From the NCBI GenBank assembly GCA_018883725.1, contig JAHLFN010000016.1, positions 27,861 through 91,860 on the forward strand: a DNA stretch of 64,000 bases. Reading direction: 5' to 3'. The translations under genes and the position numbers were made by a program. The first letter of the stretch is position 1. Every line of letters starts with the position of its first letter. The notes under the pieces are model-generated. The model was given only the letters and a program-made list of their open reading frames with translations. It was not told the DNA's origin and did not search any database. The DNA is from Candidatus Fusobacterium pullicola. GTDB lineage: Bacteria; Fusobacteriota; Fusobacteriia; Fusobacteriales; Fusobacteriaceae. This document shows, piece by piece, positions 27,624 through 37,057 of this stretch.

Positions 27624-29285
27624 TTAATAAATTTTTCTATTTATTATATCCTTTGCTCTCTGATGTATCTCATCTTTTTCAAAGGATTCTTTTTCATTGT
27701 TAACAATATTAACTCTCATCTTTACATAGATATCAGTAATTTCATGACTGATGTTTTGATTTTTAAAGAATAGATTGATCATAGGTAAAGTTCCAAAGAA
27801 TGGAATTTGACTATTAAGATTGTGTACAGTAGCTTTCTTTAGTCCACCGATAAATATAGTTTCTCCATCTCTTATTTTGATGGTAGTTTCAAGGCTTCTA
27901 CCTACCTTTGACCCACCTTCAGAATTATATGTACCACTCTCTTGAGAGTCATCTTTACTATTTTTTAATTTAAAATTACTTACTTCTATAACTACTTTCA
28001 GGATTATCCAACCATCTTTTCTAATTGTTGGTGTTACTTTTAGAATTATTCCAGCCTCTTTGAATATTGGAGTAGAGATAACCCTATCATTATTATCATT
28101 TTCCTCTCTTTTTTCTCCAACAATTACCTCTTCGGTTACCTTAAAACTTCCTTCAACACCATCTAGTACAAGTATAGAGGGTCTAGCACTTACAACTAAA
28201 TCTTGTGTAGACTCTAAAAGATTAATTCCAAGATTGAGTATATCATTTCCACTGTTAAATTGCTTAGAAATAGCAATTGAAGATGAATAAATGTTTCCTA
28301 ATCCCATAAGGCTACTATTTCCAAGTAAGGAGGTAGTCCATTCATTGCTTCCGTTTAAGTTTCCACCATTACTATATATCCAATTAAAACCAAGGGATTC
28401 AAATAGATTGTCAGTTACATCTAAAATCTGAGCATCTACCCTGATTTGTTCTATATCTCTATCTAGATCTTGAATGAGAGATTTAGAACTTTTTATAATT
28501 TCCTCTTTTCCAGAGAGAATAAGAAGATTTTTTTTAGGAAGAGTAGAGATTTTAAGAGAGTTTCCAAAGGTTTCAACTAATAGTTTCTTAATCTCTTCAC
28601 AACTATTATTATATAGATATATATTTTCTGTAATGACTTCTTCTCCATTAATTATATTTTTATGGAAGTTTTTTTCTGGATAGAAAATATCTTTTTTATT
28701 TGAAAAATCATTTTTTCTTTTCATACTGATATTTAATGAGTTATTCTTTTCAGTTAAGTCAATAATATCAGTTACTGTAGAGTATCCTTCCTTTTCAAAT
28801 TGTACAATATATACAGCTGGATCTATATCATTCAGTATAAAATTTCCATTATAAGCTGATAGAACTGAAGGAGAAAAGCTATTAACTAATGTTATCTTAA
28901 CTCCTTCTAATCCCTTACCAGAGCTTTCAGATTGTACTCTTCCAGAAAAGATGTAGCTACTATTATTTCCTCTTTTAGACAGTATAAAAATCTCTCCACT
29001 TTTAGAAAGTTTTAAGTTATATAGATTTATAAAAGCATTGAGTATATCCTCTAATTTTGTATTTACAGGGAAATAAATATCAAGGGGAATATCTTTAATC
29101 TCGTCACTAGGAAGGATTGCAATATCACTCTCTTGACTTATAATATTTAAAGTTTCTCCTAAAGTTATATCCTGTAAATTTAATTCATAGGTAATTTTAT
29201 TTTTTAATTTTGGACTATTAAACTGTCCATAACTATTATAACAAATAAAGAAAATTATTAAAAGTATAAGATTTCTTTTTATCAT
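27624..29285 (-). CDS. Secretin (type II/IV pilus-like) with carboxypeptidase-regulatory-like domain
   Basis: The 553-residue outer-membrane secretin has a signal peptide (residues 1-20). An STN/N0-like domain follows (about 30-105), then a carboxypeptidase-regulatory-like Ig domain (about 112-178: SGRVQSESSGKGLEGVKITL ... GNFIL ... GYST), an N1-like domain (about 215-285) and the secretin core (about 285-525), with RVDAQILDVTDN, LESTQDLVVSARPSI and the closing IPFFGTLPMINLFF. The Ig-like domain in the periplasmic part is atypical. It is the last pilus-type gene of the operon. Confidence 0.85.
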   Translation of the reverse strand: MIKRNLILLIIFFICYNSYGQFNSPKLKNKITYELNLQDITLGETLNIISQESDIAILPSDEIKDIPLDIYFPVNTKLEDILNAFINLYNLKLSKSGEIFILSKRGNNSSYIFSGRVQSESSGKGLEGVKITLVNSFSPSVLSAYNGNFILNDIDPAVYIVQFEKEGYSTVTDIIDLTEKNNSLNISMKRKNDFSNKKDIFYPEKNFHKNIINGEEVITENIYLYNNSCEEIKKLLVETFGNSLKISTLPKKNLLILSGKEEIIKSSKSLIQDLDRDIEQIRVDAQILDVTDNLFESLGFNWIYSNGGNLNGSNEWTTSLLGNSSLMGLGNIYSSSIAISKQFNSGNDILNLGINLLESTQDLVVSARPSILVLDGVEGSFKVTEEVIVGEKREENDNNDRVISTPIFKEAGIILKVTPTIRKDGWIILKVVIEVSNFKLKNSKDDSQESGTYNSEGGSKVGRSLETTIKIRDGETIFIGGLKKATVHNLNSQIPFFGTLPMINLFFKNQNISHEITDIYVKMRVNIVNNEKESFEKDEIHQRAKDIINRKIY

Positions 29286-29295
29286 AAAATCTCTC

Positions 29296-30081
29296 CTAAT
29301 TTTTTATAAGTTCTAAAAAAGGAGAGTTGTTATTTAAAATAATTTTATATTTTAGATTGTTAAATACTATCTCCTCTCCATTATAAAATATCTTTTTACT
29401 GCCGTTTTTGTAATTAAGTATAATATAGATTTTGTCGTTAAATTTTATATACTTAATTTTAGTTATTTTATTATTACTTAATTTAGAGATAGGAAGAAGA
29501 TTATTTTCCTTTAACTCTTCCTCTTTTAAATTCAGAATATTAGCTGAGAGTTTAGTTGTGATTTTGCCATGGGGGAGTAAAGAGATATTGGTACTACTAT
29601 CAGTAAGACTTATCTTTTTATCATTATTTTCTAGTTCTTCAATAAAAGAGAGTATATCTGATATATCCCCGTTTAAAATATAAGGAATAAATAGTTTATC
29701 AGTTTCACTTATTTTTTCAACTCTTCCAATGGTTTCAATGTTGAGATTATATAGTTGGGCTTTTTCACTGATAAACTTTTCAAAACTACTGATATTTTTA
29801 AAACTATTTTTGATATTTTTATTTTCTAAATCATTGTAATATTTTTTAGTTTTCTCCAATTCTTCTATCATTTTACTATGTTTTTGATTGTTAGCTTGGT
29901 TTGCTTTTTCCTCTTTACGAATTTTAACCTCAAATGAGTTAGCTCTATCTTTTTTATTTGTATAATTTTGAAAAGGTAAAAAAATAAGATAATATAGGAT
30001 AAAAATACCTATAGAAAAAGATATAAGGAAGAGACATTTACTCTTATGTTCTTGATAGTCAAATTTTTTTAGAAGTTCCAT
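29296..30081 (-). CDS. PilO/GspM-like inner-membrane assembly protein
   Basis: About 261 residues: a cytoplasmic N-tail, one membrane helix (about 23-43), a coiled coil (about 50-95) and a small periplasmic domain (IETIGRVEKISETDKLFIPYILNGDISDILSFIEELEN), the layout of PilO/GspM. The extra C-terminal part (IKFNDKIYIILNYKNGSKKIFYN...) resembles a PilP/GspC-like strand domain. The ATG at 30081 has GAGGTGG close upstream. It overlaps the preceding gene. Confidence 0.7.
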   Translation of the reverse strand: MELLKKFDYQEHKSKCLFLISFSIGIFILYYLIFLPFQNYTNKKDRANSFEVKIRKEEKANQANNQKHSKMIEELEKTKKYYNDLENKNIKNSFKNISSFEKFISEKAQLYNLNIETIGRVEKISETDKLFIPYILNGDISDILSFIEELENNDKKISLTDSSTNISLLPHGKITTKLSANILNLKEEELKENNLLPISKLSNNKITKIKYIKFNDKIYIILNYKNGSKKIFYNGEEIVFNNLKYKIILNNNSPFLELIKN

Positions 30082-31222
30082 TATCCACCTCAATCTCTAT
30101 ATGAAATTCATAGTTCTTATCATTAAGTTTAATAAAGTCGTGATTGAAATTTTTGAAAAAATTGTAATCTAATATATTATTTTGAAATCTATAAATTTCA
30201 TTTTCAGAGGAACTAAATCCCTTTAAAATTATTAATCTATCACTATATTCAATAGATGAAAACTCCAAATCTCCACAACTATATATAGCCTTTAGAAGTT
30301 GGGTGAGTTTAATATTTTTAAACTCTCTTACTCTACTTTTCTCTTTTATATCTTTTATTTCACTCTCTAAATTTAATATCTTCTCTCTTAGTTGTAGATT
30401 TTTTTCATGTAAATTAGAATAGTTCTCTTCTAAAATATTCAATCTATTCTGCTCTTTTTTTATAAAAAATTGTAATGAAAAAAAGAGTAGTGTGGAGATA
30501 ATTGTAACAACAGAAAGAGTTAAAATAGCTAGTTTTAAATTTTTTTTATAGTTGATCTCCTTGATATAATCTGCTGGAAGAAAGTTAAGATCATCTTTAA
30601 GATTTAAAGAATAGTTATTCCAACTTCTAACCTTGAGCATTGGAAAAAATTCTTGTATCTCTAATTGATTAGGGTATATAAAACTTTCTCCATTTAGATT
30701 TTCTTCTAAGTAAGTGGGATTAGTAATCAACTCATCTCTATCAAAGTCAATCTCTTGATAATTTATTAACTTATTTTCTAAAAAGTGGTAAATTCTATAT
30801 TTTTCACTCTCTATTTCAACATAAGTTTTTTCAATATTATCTTTATTGAAAAGTTCAACTAAAAAGAGTGGATAGATACCTAAAAGAGAGATTTTTTTCT
30901 CTTTTAAATTATCAAGAAGTGTATAAATCTTATCCTTTTCTATTAGGATAAGAAGAGTTTTTTCAGTACTTTCATTACTTTCTAAGGAGAGCTCTTTTTC
31001 TAAAAAGTAAAAGCTATCATACTCTTCAAAAAGAGTTTCAAGCTTTTCATTTATTTCAAACTCTCTTTCTCTTTCGTCCATATCCTTAGGAAAGGTAAAA
31101 GTCAAAAGATGAAAGAAATTACTTTCAAGTAAAAGAACTCCACTTCTATAATTTTCAATATTTTCAAGTGTAAAAAAATTTAAACTCTCTTTTTTAAAAA
31201 TTTTATTCAAAATTAGCCACAA
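30059..31222 (-). CDS. PilM-PilN/GspL-like fused assembly protein
   Basis: The 387-residue protein has a cytoplasmic N-terminal part (about 1-225) in the position of GspL/PilM. One membrane helix follows (about 228-250), then a coiled coil (about 255-300) and a PilN-like periplasmic ferredoxin-fold region (LTQLLKAIYSCGDLEFSSIEYSDRLIILKGFS). Sequence identity to PilM is weak, so the call rests on topology and operon position between the PilX-like and PilO-like genes. Confidence 0.65.
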   Translation of the reverse strand: MWLILNKIFKKESLNFFTLENIENYRSGVLLLESNFFHLLTFTFPKDMDEREREFEINEKLETLFEEYDSFYFLEKELSLESNESTEKTLLILIEKDKIYTLLDNLKEKKISLLGIYPLFLVELFNKDNIEKTYVEIESEKYRIYHFLENKLINYQEIDFDRDELITNPTYLEENLNGESFIYPNQLEIQEFFPMLKVRSWNNYSLNLKDDLNFLPADYIKEINYKKNLKLAILTLSVVTIISTLLFFSLQFFIKKEQNRLNILEENYSNLHEKNLQLREKILNLESEIKDIKEKSRVREFKNIKLTQLLKAIYSCGDLEFSSIEYSDRLIILKGFSSSENEIYRFQNNILDYNFFKNFNHDFIKLNDKNYEFHIEIEVDNGTSKKI

Positions 31223-31805
31223 ACTCCTTTAATATTTCGACATCTGGAGAGCTTGGATCTTTATTTCCATTTTTATACTCCAGTTGAATAATAGCTGTGA
31301 GTAAAATAGAGCTATTATCATTAGTTTTAGTAAAATTCTTTCTTAGTTCAACAATTAAAGAATTTTTACTTAAACCTGATCTCATAATGTTATATGAGAT
31401 AATCTCTTTAAAGTCCTCATAAACTTCAGCTTTATATGTATAGAAGGTACTTCCATTAATTTTCATTTTATATATTTGATAGTTATTTTTACTAAAACTA
31501 TTTTTACTATTCCCAAGCCAAACTCGATTGAAGTTTTCCTCTATCCCTATATATTCAGCACCATTTTTGTACTCTCCACTGGAGATTTTACTATCTATTC
31601 TCAACAATTCATCATAAACAAGTATTTTTAGGTTATGTACTTGAGAGTTGATAGATATGCTATTGATATTTGAATTCAGTCTCTCCCCTTTTCTATAGAT
31701 AATTCTATATCCTAATAGAAAATTTCCCATTATAAAAATAATTAGAATAAGAGTACTAATTAAAATAAAACCTTTATTTTTAAATCTCTTTTTTAAAATT
31801 TGCAT
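31203..31805 (-). CDS. PilX/GspK-like minor pseudopilin
   Basis: The 200-residue protein has a short basic leader ending KNKGFILISTLILIIFIMGNF. This resembles a type IV prepilin cleavage site (G/F), although +5 Glu is replaced, as in GspK/PilX proteins. The rest is a globular periplasmic domain. It overlaps both neighbours by about 20-25 bases, which indicates translational coupling. Confidence 0.65.
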   Translation of the reverse strand: MQILKKRFKNKGFILISTLILIIFIMGNFLLGYRIIYRKGERLNSNINSISINSQVHNLKILVYDELLRIDSKISSGEYKNGAEYIGIEENFNRVWLGNSKNSFSKNNYQIYKMKINGSTFYTYKAEVYEDFKEIISYNIMRSGLSKNSLIVELRKNFTKTNDNSSILLTAIIQLEYKNGNKDPSSPDVEILKEFVANFE

Positions 31806-32373
31806 ATCCCTTTAAACTCCTAGTTTCTGAAAAATCACTATTTGAAATATTTAAATTAATAATGACACCAGTTTCTGTTTTTTCAAAACTACCATAAACC
31901 TTTTTAAGAACAATACTACTGTTTTCAACTACAATATCATTAAAAGATTCTTTACACTCTAAAATTATTAATTCTCCAGCAAAAAATTGAAAGATAATAA
32001 AAGTGTAAAAAATAGTATTTCCGTCACTTACAGGATATTCTAAAAAGAGTGTATTACCTTTTTGAGAGACACACTTAAAAAAATTTTCTTTTAGAACAAG
32101 CTCTATTACTTGTTCATGATTTAAGATAGCAACCCCATTTTTAATATATTCTTTTCCAGAATATTCACTCTTAAGTATATTACTATTTTCAATACAATCT
32201 TCAATTAATGAGATAATTTTAACTTCATCTTTTTCAAGTAAACTCTGTTTAATAATAGCAGTATTGAGAGAGTGTGAAACTCTTAATAAAGGAAATACAA
32301 TGAGTGAAAAAATAGAAAAGAGCCCTAAAGTAACTATTAATTCGAGAAGTGAAAAACCTCTATTTTTCTTCAT
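31780..32373 (-). CDS. Prepilin-like protein (GspJ/PilW-like)
   Basis: About 197 residues with the prepilin signature KKNRGFSLLELIVTLGLFSIF: cleavage between G and F, Glu at +5. The C-terminal part is beta-rich. ATG 32373 gives the standard short leader. Probably a minor pilin. It lies 5 bases after the previous gene. Confidence 0.8.
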   Translation of the reverse strand: MKKNRGFSLLELIVTLGLFSIFSLIVFPLLRVSHSLNTAIIKQSLLEKDEVKIISLIEDCIENSNILKSEYSGKEYIKNGVAILNHEQVIELVLKENFFKCVSQKGNTLFLEYPVSDGNTIFYTFIIFQFFAGELIILECKESFNDIVVENSSIVLKKVYGSFEKTETGVIINLNISNSDFSETRSLKGYANFKKEI

Positions 32374-32378
32374 AAAAC

Positions 32379-32801
32379 TCACCAATTACCAACTAGATTA
32401 TTACTTTTAAAACTTTTATTATTGTTTATATACATAATTTTTATTTCAATATAATTATATTTTTCATCTTTAGTTTGATAGCAAACTTCAAAGATTTCAA
32501 GTTCAAGTAGAAAATTTCTATTTAATTCATATGGAAGGTAGATACTTTCAGTTAGAGAATCTTTTCCAAAGGTTTCGTAGTTGTACTCTTTTTTACCTAA
32601 ATAGTTTCTTAAAAAAAGAGAGGTTTTAGCTTGCATCTGTTTTTCAAGAGCTTTAAAATTTATAAAATCCTCCTCTAATTTTAAATATTTTCTATGAGTA
32701 ATAAAGGAAAAGTGCACATATTTAAGTAGTGGAAAAAGAGTGATGAAAAAAAGTGTCATTGATAAAATTAACTCAATAAATGTAAAGGCTCTTCTTTTCA
32801 T
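32379..32801 (-). CDS. Prepilin-like protein (GspI-like)
   Basis: About 140 residues with a prepilin-like N-terminus MKRRAFTFIELILSMTLFF. Here Ala replaces the usual Gly before the cleavage point, but Glu+5 is kept. ATG 32801 has GAGGG seven bases upstream and overlaps the peptidase stop by ATGA. Probably a minor pilin. Confidence 0.75.
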   Translation of the reverse strand: MKRRAFTFIELILSMTLFFITLFPLLKYVHFSFITHRKYLKLEEDFINFKALEKQMQAKTSLFLRNYLGKKEYNYETFGKDSLTESIYLPYELNRNFLLELEIFEVCYQTKDEKYNYIEIKIMYINNNKSFKSNNLVGNW

Positions 32802-33238
32802 AGATATTCCCTCAACCACAGAAAAAGAAATCCAATTATTAAAAAAGGTGAAAATGGAATCTCTTTTCTTTTTTCTCTCCTTAATAAAAATAAAACTCCT
32901 ATGATAGAAGCTGAAATAAAGGAGATAAGATAATAGATGTAGATATCAAAAAAGTTGCTATATCCAAGAATGTATCCAAAATTCATTAAAATTTTTATAT
33001 CTCCAAAACCAAAGACCTCTTTTCCAAGTAAATCACTAAGATAGCCATAAAGAATTAGTAAAGGTAGTGGATATAATCCCATACCAATTATAGAGTTTTC
33101 TATAATATTAAATTCAAAACCTTTAAAAATAATAGACAAAATAAAAAGAAGTATATTAAGAGTATTAGGAATATACAGCTTTTTTATATCAATATAAATA
33201 ATCAAAAAAAGAAGAGATATAATTAGTATTCTATCCAT
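32798..33238 (-). CDS. Short A24 prepilin peptidase without methyltransferase domain
   Basis: The 146-residue polytopic membrane aspartyl protease has the two catalytic Asp residues in IYIDIKKLYIPN and FGFGDIKILM. Full-length PilD/GspO enzymes are near 250-290 residues, with an N-terminal cytoplasmic methyltransferase and Cys pairs; that part is absent. It should cleave the prepilin leaders encoded around it but may not N-methylate them. It overlaps the pilin genes on both sides. Confidence 0.85.
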   Translation of the reverse strand: MDRILIISLLFLIIYIDIKKLYIPNTLNILLFILSIIFKGFEFNIIENSIIGMGLYPLPLLILYGYLSDLLGKEVFGFGDIKILMNFGYILGYSNFFDIYIYYLISFISASIIGVLFLLRREKRKEIPFSPFLIIGFLFLWLREYL

Positions 33239-33717
33239 TTATTTCCCTTAGTATCATATTCTTTTCCAGCACTAGGTTTGAACCAAATGTATACACCATC
33301 ACTTCCACTACTTTTGTTAATATCAGGATTTTTAAAAGTAAGAGAGATAGTTCCACCGTAGTTAATATCAGTTTCTGCCTCATCAATATCAGATTTTTGA
33401 GCTCTACTACCACCAATATCTAACTCTCCATCTTCAAGCTCTTTAAAGGTTTTCTCATCAAGATAGGGTTCAAGTTTTTTTAAAGCAGTAATAACACTTT
33501 GAGTTTCATCAGAGCTAGGAGTATCAGAGATAGGTTCATTATTTTCAATAAAATATAGTTCACTAGCAGTTCGTAAAGTTCCAAGTGTTGCTATCGCCTT
33601 TGTATCTCTTCCTAAAGCCATCTGTCTTCTGAGTTTAGGAACACCCACACCTGCCATAATTCCAATAAGAGCTATGGCTACAGTGATTTCAATTAAACTA
33701 AAGCCTCGATTTTTCAT
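33223..33717 (-). CDS. Major pseudopilin (GspG/PilA-like)
   Basis: The 164-residue protein has the canonical prepilin start MKNRGFSLIEITVAIALIGI, a long hydrophobic helix and a C-terminal globular part. The latter ends with an Asp-rich turn and EYDTKGNKWIEY, similar to the GspG calcium-site tail. It is the most canonical pilin of the operon and probably the main subunit. Confidence 0.85.
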   Translation of the reverse strand: MKNRGFSLIEITVAIALIGIMAGVGVPKLRRQMALGRDTKAIATLGTLRTASELYFIENNEPISDTPSSDETQSVITALKKLEPYLDEKTFKELEDGELDIGGSRAQKSDIDEAETDINYGGTISLTFKNPDINKSSGSDGVYIWFKPSAGKEYDTKGNKWIEY

Positions 33718-33731
33718 AAATTTTTCCCTCC

Positions 33732-34898
33732 TTACATTAATATATCTGATATATTGAATATAGGTAAATATATAGCCAAAACTATGATACCTATAATAAT
33801 TCCTAAAAATAGTAGTAATAGTGGTTGTAAAAGTGTAATTAGTTTGAAGAGGTATGTTTCAAAATCTTTTTGTAAAACAAAAGATATAGATGAAAAGGCT
33901 TCACTTAATTTACCACTTCTCTCACCAATTGAGATAATTTTTAATTGAGTGGGAGAGAAGAGAGAGGTTGAAGCTAAAGCCTCCTCAATACTATTACCAA
34001 TTTTTATTTTTAATTGGACCTTTTCCAAGTCCTTTTTTAAAAAAATATACGGTGTTGCTTTTTTTAAAATTTCTAAAATATCAATAATATTTATCCCTGT
34101 TTCATTCATTATAGAAAAATTTTGACATAATGAGATGATAAGCTCCTCTTTAACAATTTTCCCATAGATAGGTATTGAAATTTTTAAATTTTGTTTTTTC
34201 TCTAAAGGGAGTTTTTTTAATATAAAGAAGATAACTCCAATGAAAGAAATTGTTATAGAGAGAATATAGAGAATATTTTGACTAATAAACATGATAATTT
34301 GTGTAAGTAATGGTAATGGAGTAGAGGTATCATGAAATAGTGTTAAAAAATTAGGAAATACAAATGTAAGCATAAATATTAGTAGAAATATTGCAAATAT
34401 TAAGACTATTGTTGGATAAAAAAGAGCCTCTTTTATACTTTTTTTAATTTTTTCCATAAGAGCTATATTTTTACAAATTTTATCAAGGTTTTCTACTAAA
34501 TTTCCGGATTCTTCACCTGCTAAAAGTAGATTGAGATATGTATCGTTAAATACTGTTTTATAATTTGAGAAAGCTAGATAGATACTACTTCCACTGAGTA
34601 TTTGCTCCTTGATATTATTTATAATGCTACTAAAATGTTTATCTTTTTCTTGAGATGCAAGGATACTCAAGGTTAAAGATAGCGTAAGTCCACTGTCTAG
34701 AAGAGTTTTGAAATTTTGTGTGAATACCAAAAGATTTTCTGAAGTAACTTTATATCTCGGAGTAACTAATTTGTAAGATATAAGAGTTAGTCTGTTTTTT
34801 ATTAAGTATCTATGAAAATCTTGAAAAGTATTGAATTCTAAAGTATTTGATATTTTTTTTCTATCAAGAGTATAAGCTTTAAAGAAGTAGGTTTTCAT
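33732..34898 (-). CDS. GspF/PilC-family platform protein
   Basis: About 388 residues with two GspF repeats and three membrane helices. Motifs are FTQNFKTLLDSGLTLSLTLSIL, LLAGEESGNLVENLDKI and IGERSGKLSEAF. It anchors the assembly ATPase. The start could be ATG 34898 or GTG 34907; neither has a strong ribosome site, consistent with coupling to the ATPase gene. Confidence 0.9.
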   Translation of the reverse strand: MKTYFFKAYTLDRKKISNTLEFNTFQDFHRYLIKNRLTLISYKLVTPRYKVTSENLLVFTQNFKTLLDSGLTLSLTLSILASQEKDKHFSSIINNIKEQILSGSSIYLAFSNYKTVFNDTYLNLLLAGEESGNLVENLDKICKNIALMEKIKKSIKEALFYPTIVLIFAIFLLIFMLTFVFPNFLTLFHDTSTPLPLLTQIIMFISQNILYILSITISFIGVIFFILKKLPLEKKQNLKISIPIYGKIVKEELIISLCQNFSIMNETGINIIDILEILKKATPYIFLKKDLEKVQLKIKIGNSIEEALASTSLFSPTQLKIISIGERSGKLSEAFSSISFVLQKDFETYLFKLITLLQPLLLLFLGIIIGIIVLAIYLPIFNISDILM

Positions 34899-34900
34899 AA

Positions 34901-36169
34901 TTAACACTGCCTTATAACTTCATCTAGAGAAGTTATTTTATTTAAAGCTTTCTCTATTCCATCTTCTATTAAAGTGTTTATTTTCTTGTTTTTTAGAAGT
35001 ACTTGAAGTTCATGTATAGAAGCTCCTATTTCTATAAAATTTTTTATTTCATCATCTATTGTAAGTAGTTCAAAAATAGCAGTTCTTCCAGAATAACCAG
35101 TGTAATTACAATATTCACAACCAGCACTAGTATAAAAAGTTTTATCTCTATAAAATGTTGGATTCAATTTTAGAAGAGTAAGTTTAGCAATAGAATCTTT
35201 ATCTAAGGTTAAGCAGTGTGGACAAAGTTTTCTTACTAAACGTTGGGCTACTATTCCAATAACAGATGCTGAAATCATATATCTTTCAATCCCGATATTA
35301 AGTAATCTAAATATTCCACTTATAGTATCATAGGTATGTAAAGTTGAAAGAACAAGATGACCTGTAAGAGCTGCTTTTACTCCTATCTCTGCAGTTTCAT
35401 AATCTCTTATCTCTCCAATCATTAAAATATCTGGATCCTGTCTAAGATATGCCTTTAAAATTGTAGAAAAATCTCTTCCTACATCTGAATTATACTGTAC
35501 CTGATTTATTCCAGCAATCTCATATTCCACAGGATCTTCAACAGTGGAGATATTAACCTCACCATTATTTAATCTCTTTAAAATAGAATAGATAAGACTA
35601 CTTTTTCCAGAGCCAGTAGGCCCACAAGCTAAAATTATTCCATTTTTTTTGCTAATAAGTGTAGATAATTTTTTGTAATCAGTAGAGTTAAGTCCAAGAT
35701 TTTCCAAGTTAAAATCATAGCTCTGACTATCTAAGATTCTAATTACTCCTTTTTCTCCAGTAATAAGAGGTACAATGGATACACGGAAATCAATAGTTTT
35801 TTCTCCTATTTTCATTCTAAATTTTCCATCTTGGGGTATTTTTTTCTCTGTAATATCTAATTTAGATAGAATTTTTAATCTAGAAATAATAGAGGAATGA
35901 AGTGATATATCAAAATCCATCTCTTCATATAGAATCCCATCTATTCTATAGCGTATTCTACTTCGATCTTTTTGTGGCTCTATATGAATATCACTAGCTT
36001 TTTTTTCAACTCCAGACAAGATGATTGCTCCTAATCCTTTTACAACAATAGGATTATTTGTCTCTAGAGATGAATCAATTTTTAATTCAGAGGTGTTTTT
36101 AGATTTTTTAGTATGATGATTTAATTCTTTAAATATATCCTTAATTTTATCAGAATTACTTTTTATCAT
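34901..36169 (-). CDS. GspE/PilB-family assembly ATPase
   Basis: The 422-residue ATPase has an N2-like domain (ASDIHIEPQKDRSRIRYRIDG), Walker A GPTGSGKSS, Asp box EDPVEYEI, Walker B DPDILMIGEIRD, His box LSTLHTYD, and a CPHC...CEYC zinc loop. It lacks the N-terminal MshEN-type domain of longer PilB proteins. No PilT-type retraction ATPase is in the cluster. It overlaps its upstream neighbour by ATGA. Confidence 0.93.
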   Translation of the reverse strand: MIKSNSDKIKDIFKELNHHTKKSKNTSELKIDSSLETNNPIVVKGLGAIILSGVEKKASDIHIEPQKDRSRIRYRIDGILYEEMDFDISLHSSIISRLKILSKLDITEKKIPQDGKFRMKIGEKTIDFRVSIVPLITGEKGVIRILDSQSYDFNLENLGLNSTDYKKLSTLISKKNGIILACGPTGSGKSSLIYSILKRLNNGEVNISTVEDPVEYEIAGINQVQYNSDVGRDFSTILKAYLRQDPDILMIGEIRDYETAEIGVKAALTGHLVLSTLHTYDTISGIFRLLNIGIERYMISASVIGIVAQRLVRKLCPHCLTLDKDSIAKLTLLKLNPTFYRDKTFYTSAGCEYCNYTGYSGRTAIFELLTIDDEIKNFIEIGASIHELQVLLKNKKINTLIEDGIEKALNKITSLDEVIRQC

Positions 36170-36345
36170 AGTTTTTCACCTACAATAAAAAAATTATTCT
36201 GTTTTTCAGCAGAGGAGAGGACAATATAGGAGATATAAGCCTTTCCTTTAACAACAATTCTAACTTTTACAATCTCTTGAGATATGTTATCTCCAAAAAG
36301 TAAAGTAGATACAAAATATAGAAAAAATACAAAAAGAGGTCTCAT
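36166..36345 (-). CDS. Small secreted or membrane-anchored protein in pilus-like operon
   Basis: This 59-residue protein has a signal sequence (MRPLFVFFLYFVSTLLFGD) and a short beta-rich tail. ATG 36345 has GGAGG at good spacing, which decides the start. It overlaps the ATPase start by four bases, so it is clearly part of the operon. No family recognised. Confidence 0.65.
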   Translation of the reverse strand: MRPLFVFFLYFVSTLLFGDNISQEIVKVRIVVKGKAYISYIVLSSAEKQNNFFIVGEKL

Positions 36346-36347
36346 AA

Positions 36348-36899
36348 TTATTCCTCCTGCCATTTGGGATTTGTAGTAGTCCAGTTGTTGTGAAAATTTA
36401 AGATTGTTCTATATTTAGGTGTTTTATCACTAATATTTCTATATACATTAATTTGCATATATCTGATTAGATCAAAACCATAAAAAGATATTCTATATTG
36501 AGCAATATCATTATAATCAAAAATATAGATACTAAAAGATGGTGTAATATTTCCATGAGAAGTAATTTTAGTAGTGAATTTTTGTTGAGTTTGTTTATCA
36601 AAGATTGTAATATATTTTAAATTTTTCGGAAGATGTATAACCTCCTTTTGTGTAACAGATGATTGTGAAATAATTATTGTTTTTTTTAAGTAATCAAGTT
36701 CTACCCCATAACTTGTCCTACTGTTATAAGCTTTAGTAGCATATGTTGTAAATAATTCATAAATTTCAGTTTTAGCCTTTATCAACTCCTCCCTTTCTAA
36801 AGATTTTTTAAAGTAAATAAAACCAAAACTTAATAACAATAGAATTATACTAACTTGGAGTAATATATCTATGAAACAAAATCCTTTTTTGTTCTTCAT
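36348..36899 (-). CDS. Prepilin-like protein (GspH/FimT-like), first gene of operon
   Basis: About 183 residues from ATG 36899, with N-terminus KNKKGFCFIDILLQVSIILL: a prepilin-like cleavage site with Asp in place of Glu+5. An ATG at 36929 is in frame, but a promoter-like sequence overlaps it (TTGATT at 36945-36940, 16-base spacer, TATACT at 36923-36918). The mRNA would then start near 36911 and only ATG 36899 would be usable, with a very short leader. Minor pilin role inferred. Confidence 0.65.
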   Translation of the reverse strand: MKNKKGFCFIDILLQVSIILLLLSFGFIYFKKSLEREELIKAKTEIYELFTTYATKAYNSRTSYGVELDYLKKTIIISQSSVTQKEVIHLPKNLKYITIFDKQTQQKFTTKITSHGNITPSFSIYIFDYNDIAQYRISFYGFDLIRYMQINVYRNISDKTPKYRTILNFHNNWTTTNPKWQEE

Positions 36900-37057
36900 C
36901 TGATAAAGCTTAGTAAGAGTATACCTCATTTTTTTAAATAATCAAGAGAGAAAACAGAAAAAATTAAAAGAGAAAAGTATATTTTTTAAAATGCATAGAA
37001 AAAAAGAGAAAAATAAAGTATAATATTAAAAAATATAGTAAAAGTTTGGAGGAAATT

